Source: Acidobacteriota bacterium (GTDB lineage Bacteria; Acidobacteriota; Terriglobia; Terriglobales; Acidobacteriaceae). From it: a stretch of DNA of 8,880 bases. The stretch is taken from the NCBI GenBank assembly GCA_021793595.1, contig JAJYSL010000180.1:1-8880 (forward strand), in the 5' to 3' direction. Positions 6,723 to 8,880 of the stretch are shown piece by piece. The translations under genes were made by a program, and so were the position numbers. How positions within the stretch are numbered: the first letter of the stretch is position 1; each line of letters begins with the position of its first letter. The notes below the pieces were generated by a model. It worked only from the letters and a program-made list of their open reading frames with translations. It was not told the origin of the DNA and searched no databases.

Positions 6723-6764
6723 CTGGCCCCTGAACCCTGGCCGCTGTTCCCTGATCCCTGTTCC
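6723..6764 (-). repeat. Degenerate heptamer tandem repeat, six units
   Basis: In the mRNA sense six contiguous 7-nt units fit the consensus (G/C)GNNCAG exactly: every unit ends CAG and the third and fourth bases vary (AA, AT, AA, GC, TT, GC). Two units are identical (GGAACAG). The 42-nt array fills more than half of the rplX-rplE gap. It starts 6 nt after the rplX stop and ends about 24 nt before the rplE ATG. Similar CAGGGA-type strings occur in two other gaps of this window. I do not recognise a named family. The unit resembles strings I associate with acidobacterial intergenic regions, which is memory only. Confidence 0.75.
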
Positions 6765-6770
6765 CCGGCT

Positions 6771-7097
6771 CTACTTTTTCGACTCCAGCGTCTGGCCGCA
6801 TTTACGGCAAACCCGCACCTTGGTGTCGCCCTCGAACTTGAAGCCCACGCGAACCGGCCCGCAGTTGCCGCAGACCAACATCACATTCGAAATCTGAATG
6901 GGATTTTCCTGCTCCGCAATTCCGCCCTTGATATTGCGCTGCGGATTCGGCTTCACGGTCTTCTTCACCATCATCACGTGCTCGACCAGCAACCGGTTCT
7001 CAGCCTGCATCACGCGCAGCACGCGGCCCTGTTTGCCTCTGTCTTTGCCCGCGATGACCTGCACTTTATCGTTGCGGCGAATCTTCAATCCTGCCAT
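6771..7097 (-). CDS. rplX: 50S ribosomal protein L24, four-cysteine form
   Basis: L24 is one of the first proteins to bind 23S rRNA and helps start 50S assembly; it lies near the exit tunnel. From ATG 7097 the product is 108 residues (E. coli 104). The KOW motif is clear in [20 protein letters not shown] (5-24) followed by RVLRV. The C-terminal part has C76-x2-C79 and C97-x2-C100, a possible zinc knuckle seen in many bacterial L24 proteins but missing in E. coli. The open frame continues upstream to an ATG at 7136, but the 13 extra residues are not L24-like and the typical start is [13 protein letters not shown] upstream of 7097 is a modest Shine-Dalgarno. Confidence 0.97.
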   Translation of the reverse strand: MAGLKIRRNDKVQVIAGKDRGKQGRVLRVMQAENRLLVEHVMMVKKTVKPNPQRNIKGGIAEQENPIQISNVMLVCGNCGPVRVGFKFEGDTKVRVCRKCGQTLESKK

Positions 7098-7187
7098 AAC
7101 TCTCGTCTCACTTCCCGTTCGCGACGGAACCGGCAAACTCTACCCTGTCCCTGGCCGCGTTTCTAGAATCGAACCCTACCGTTTCGC
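7098..7187 (-). other. rplN-rplX intergenic region
   Basis: This 90-nt gap carries a short copy of the CAGGGA-type repeat (CGGCCAG followed by GGACAG, 7157-7145) and a small hairpin with a bulge at 7129-7112 (TTC-CGT/ACG-GAA arms around a 5-nt loop). I see no promoter -10/-35 pair that I would defend and no terminator. Confidence 0.35.
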
Positions 7188-7559
7188 CTACAGAACTTCT
7201 GGCGCCAGCGAAACAATCTTCAAAAATCTCTTCTCGCGCAGTTCCCGGGCCACCGGACCAAAGACGCGCGTGCCCACCGGCTCTCCGGTTTCGTTGATCA
7301 GCACAGCGGCATTCTGATCGAAGCGAATGTAGGTTCCATCGCGGCGGCGATATTCCTTCCTCGTACGCACGATGACAGCCTTCACCACTTTGCCCTTCTT
7401 CACCTGGCCATCCGGCGAAGCTTCCTTCACTGCGGCGGTCACCACGTCCCCCAGGCCGGCTTTGCGTCCGGTGGATCCGCCCAGCGGCAGGATCACCTGC
7501 AGCTTGCGGGCGCCGGAGTTATCGGCCACCACCAACATTGTTCTCATCTGTACGGCCAT
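7188..7559 (-). CDS. rplN: 50S ribosomal protein L14
   Basis: L14 is a beta-barrel protein at the subunit interface that contributes to intersubunit bridges with 16S rRNA; its surface is also the binding site of the silencing factor RsfS in bacteria that have it. The start is the second of two tandem ATGs: AGGAG lies 6 nt before 7559 but only 3 nt before 7562, and [18 protein letters not shown] gives 123 residues, the same as E. coli. Conserved features are [12 protein letters not shown] (12-23), [11 protein letters not shown] (38-48), [16 protein letters not shown] (60-75) and the ending [13 protein letters not shown] (97-109). It opens the spc-type block, 58 nt after rpsQ. Confidence 0.97.
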   Translation of the reverse strand: MAVQMRTMLVVADNSGARKLQVILPLGGSTGRKAGLGDVVTAAVKEASPDGQVKKGKVVKAVIVRTRKEYRRRDGTYIRFDQNAAVLINETGEPVGTRVFGPVARELREKRFLKIVSLAPEVL

Positions 7560-7617
7560 CATCGTCTCCTAAATACTGCTAAACTGCTTTCGAGCCATGG
7601 ATCGCACTGATCGCCGG

Positions 7618-7953
7618 CTACACCGCCTGCGGAATCTCTTCTGCCTGCGCCAGATTCGAGCGGCGCACAATCTCTTCCAGCTGCCAGCGCTTCAGCTTGC
7701 TCAGTGGACGAGTCTCGCGGATCCGCACCACATCGCCAACCCTCGCCGTCTTATGTTCGTCATGGGCGTAAAACTTCTTTGTCGTCCGCATTGTCCGCAG
7801 ATATTTGGGATGGGCCTTGCGCATTTCCACCGCGACCACAATGGTCTTCTGCATCTTGGTGGAAACCACTTCTCCAACCTTCTCATTACGGTGCGAGACT
7901 GCCGGGGTGCCCGGGGTCGCAGTTGCTGTGGTGTCTTTCGTCTGTTCGCTCAT
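7618..7953 (-). CDS. rpsQ: 30S ribosomal protein S17 with terminal extensions
   Basis: S17 is a primary binder of the 16S 5' domain with an OB-type fold. The core from about residue 24 on ([17 protein letters not shown], then [34 protein letters not shown]) is clearly S17. The protein is 111 residues, against 84 in E. coli. The excess is a Thr/Ala/Pro-rich N-terminus of about 17-20 residues (including [13 protein letters not shown]) and a C-terminal tail after the usual end ([15 protein letters not shown]). No start codon closer to the core exists before M34, which lies inside it, so the N-extension is real. ATG 7953 lies 3 nt after the rpmC stop, implying coupled translation. Confidence 0.97.
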   Translation of the reverse strand: MSEQTKDTTATATPGTPAVSHRNEKVGEVVSTKMQKTIVVAVEMRKAHPKYLRTMRTTKKFYAHDEHKTARVGDVVRIRETRPLSKLKRWQLEEIVRRSNLAQAEEIPQAV

Positions 7954-7956
7954 TGC

Positions 7957-8394
7957 TTAACTGCCGCCCTTCTTTGCATTCGCCTTGCCGCGCTTCGCGG
8001 CCTTTACCTTGGTCTTGCCTGCCGACTTCGCTTTGCCGGCAACCTTTGATGTCCGCTTGGTATTCCGTGTCGACGTCTTCTTGGGAGCCCTCTTCGACTT
8101 CGATCCCTTGGCGCGAGCGGATTTCTTCGCCGACTTCCTGGTCTTCCGCCTGGGTGCGGCTTCGGTTTCGGCTGCATCCGGCTTCTCATGCGCGTGCATC
8201 GCAATTCCAAGTTCGTGCTGGCGCTGCACGGTCTTGATGCGCGCAATGTCCTTCTTCAGCTCGCGCAGCTTCTTTAAGCCCTCATTCTGGCCCATCTTCA
8301 TCTGGAAGCGAAGGCGGAAAATCTGCTCCGCTGACTGGTGCGCCTGCTGCACCAGTTCCTCTTTGTCCAGATTGACGATCTTATCCATTTCCAT
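7957..8394 (-). CDS. rpmC: 50S ribosomal protein L29 with long basic C-terminal tail
   Basis: L29 lies by the 50S exit tunnel next to L23, where nascent-chain factors dock. The product is 145 residues, about twice the usual 60-70. Residues 1-66 form the L29 two-helix hairpin: DKEELVQQAHQSAEQIFRLRFQ, then LKKLRELKKDIARIKTVQRQHELG. Residues 69-81 are a short acidic linker. Residues 82-145 are a Lys/Arg/Ala/Ser/Thr/Gly tail with 28 Lys or Arg in 64 positions and no Asp, Glu or aromatic residue, like histone-H1-type bacterial tails. The frame is unbroken and stops 3 nt before rpsQ, so the tail is coding and not a frameshift artefact. ATG 8394 has AAGGA 7 nt upstream. The role of the tail is unknown. 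Confidence 0.95.
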   Translation of the reverse strand: MEMDKIVNLDKEELVQQAHQSAEQIFRLRFQMKMGQNEGLKKLRELKKDIARIKTVQRQHELGIAMHAHEKPDAAETEAAPRRKTRKSAKKSARAKGSKSKRAPKKTSTRNTKRTSKVAGKAKSAGKTKVKAAKRGKANAKKGGS

Positions 8395-8468
8395 GATTCA
8401 ATCCTTCATCTTCGGATATCTCCGGAACCATCGACTCCGGCCATCCTCTAAAAAAACTTAGAAATTCT
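8395..8468 (-). other. rplP-rpmC intergenic region
   Basis: This 74-nt gap has a run of seven T in the sense strand shortly after the rplP stop, flanked by TCTAA and TTAGA, which could form only a weak A/T-rich stem. It is not a convincing terminator because a GC-rich stem before the T-run is absent. The rest holds the rpmC Shine-Dalgarno and nothing else I recognise. Confidence 0.3.
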
Positions 8469-8880
8469 TTACGACTTCTGGGTCGTCACCGCTACAGCAT
8501 CGTGGCGGGAAACAAACAGTGTCTTCATCGGCAGCTTATGCGAAGCCAGTCGCATCGCTTCCTGCGCCACTTCCCGGCTGACGCCTTCCATCTCAAACAA
8601 AATCTTGCCCGGCCGAACGACCGCGACCCAGTGATCCAGGGGTCCCTTGCCGGAGCCCATACGAACTTCCGCAGGCTTCTTGGTAATTGGCTTGTCCGGA
8701 AACAGGCGCAGCCAGATCTTGCCACCACGCTTGATAAAACGAGTCATGGCCACGCGGCTGGCTTCAATCTGCCGGTCCGTAATGTGCGCGTGATCGAGCG
8801 TCTTCAATCCAAAATCCCCAAACGCAAGCTCAGAACCGCGCCAGGCCTTGCCACGATTGCGGCCCTTCTGCTGCTTGCGG
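8469..8880 (-). CDS. rplP: 50S ribosomal protein L16, 5' end off right edge
   Basis: L16 helps place the A-site tRNA in the 50S subunit. The window holds 136 codons of the frame plus the stop, and the frame is open to the right edge. It opens [18 protein letters not shown], which aligns with L16 a few residues after its start (typical ...RK..KGR.KG.A.RG). The true start should therefore lie only about 8-10 codons beyond 8880. Further conserved parts are [43 protein letters not shown] and [21 protein letters not shown] at 8807 could be read as a start, but conserved residues continue upstream of it. It precedes rpmC, as in the S10 operon. Confidence 0.96.
   Translation of the reverse strand, partial: RKQQKGRNRGKAWRGSELAFGDFGLKTLDHAHITDRQIEASRVAMTRFIKRGGKIWLRLFPDKPITKKPAEVRMGSGKGPLDHWVAVVRPGKILFEMEGVSREVAQEAMRLASHKLPMKTLFVSRHDAVAVTTQKS

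Noticed and set aside
7098..7136. Upstream extension of rplX
   Set aside because: The 13 added residues are not L24-like. The family start MAGLKIRR at 7097 has its own purine-rich leader.
8450..8456. Seven-T run after rplP as an intrinsic terminator
   Set aside because: There is only a weak A/T stem around it and no GC-rich hairpin before it. Termination here would cut the operon before rpmC.
7985..8461. 158-codon plus-strand frame rich in Phe, Ala and Leu, looking membrane-like
   Set aside because: The hydrophobic look comes from reading the Lys/Ala-rich rpmC tail on the opposite strand (AAG becomes CTT or TTC). It is not a gene.

Overview
The window is a stretch of the bacterial S10-spc ribosomal protein supercluster, read entirely from the minus strand (right to left). 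In transcription order it carries rplP (5' end off the right edge), rpmC, rpsQ, rplN, rplX, rplE, rpsN, rpsH, rplF, rplR, rpsE, rpmD, rplO, secY, adk, map and the first 22 codons of infA (cut by the left edge). This is the canonical bacterial order with no inserted, missing or inverted gene. I see no RNA gene, mobile element, CRISPR array or plus-strand gene. The long plus-strand open frames lie wholly antisense to conserved genes.

Layout: 8880-7618 is the end of the S10-type block (L16, L29, S17). 7559-3052 is the spc block (L14, L24, L5, S14, S8, L6, L18, S5, L30, L15). 3035-1638 is SecY, the translocon pore. 1644-150 holds adenylate kinase and methionine aminopeptidase, and 66-1 the start of IF-1. 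Junctions range from overlapping or nearly touching (secY/adk, rpmC/rpsQ, rpsE/rpmD, adk/map) to gaps of about 60-133 nt, which contain small hairpins and one short tandem repeat. No gap reaches 300 bases, and I see no convincing internal promoter or factor-independent terminator, so the whole block is probably one transcription unit or a few overlapping ones.

Organism: a bacterium of moderate to fairly high GC. S14 is the short zinc-binding type, L24 has four cysteines, and Adk has a Cys3-Asp zinc-type LID. The protein sequences and the CAGGGA-type intergenic repeats make me suspect Acidobacteriota. That is an impression from memory, not something the window proves.

Together the genes make ribosomal subunits, the pore that accepts secreted and membrane proteins from the ribosome, the enzyme that balances adenine nucleotides, the enzyme that trims the initiator methionine, and an initiation factor. 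The unusual points are modest. L29 has a long, extremely basic, histone-H1-like C-terminal tail. S17 has low-complexity extensions. A degenerate heptamer repeat lies between rplX and rplE. Several inter-gene hairpins exist, one of which could mask the rplO ribosome-binding region. I found no new biological system here.
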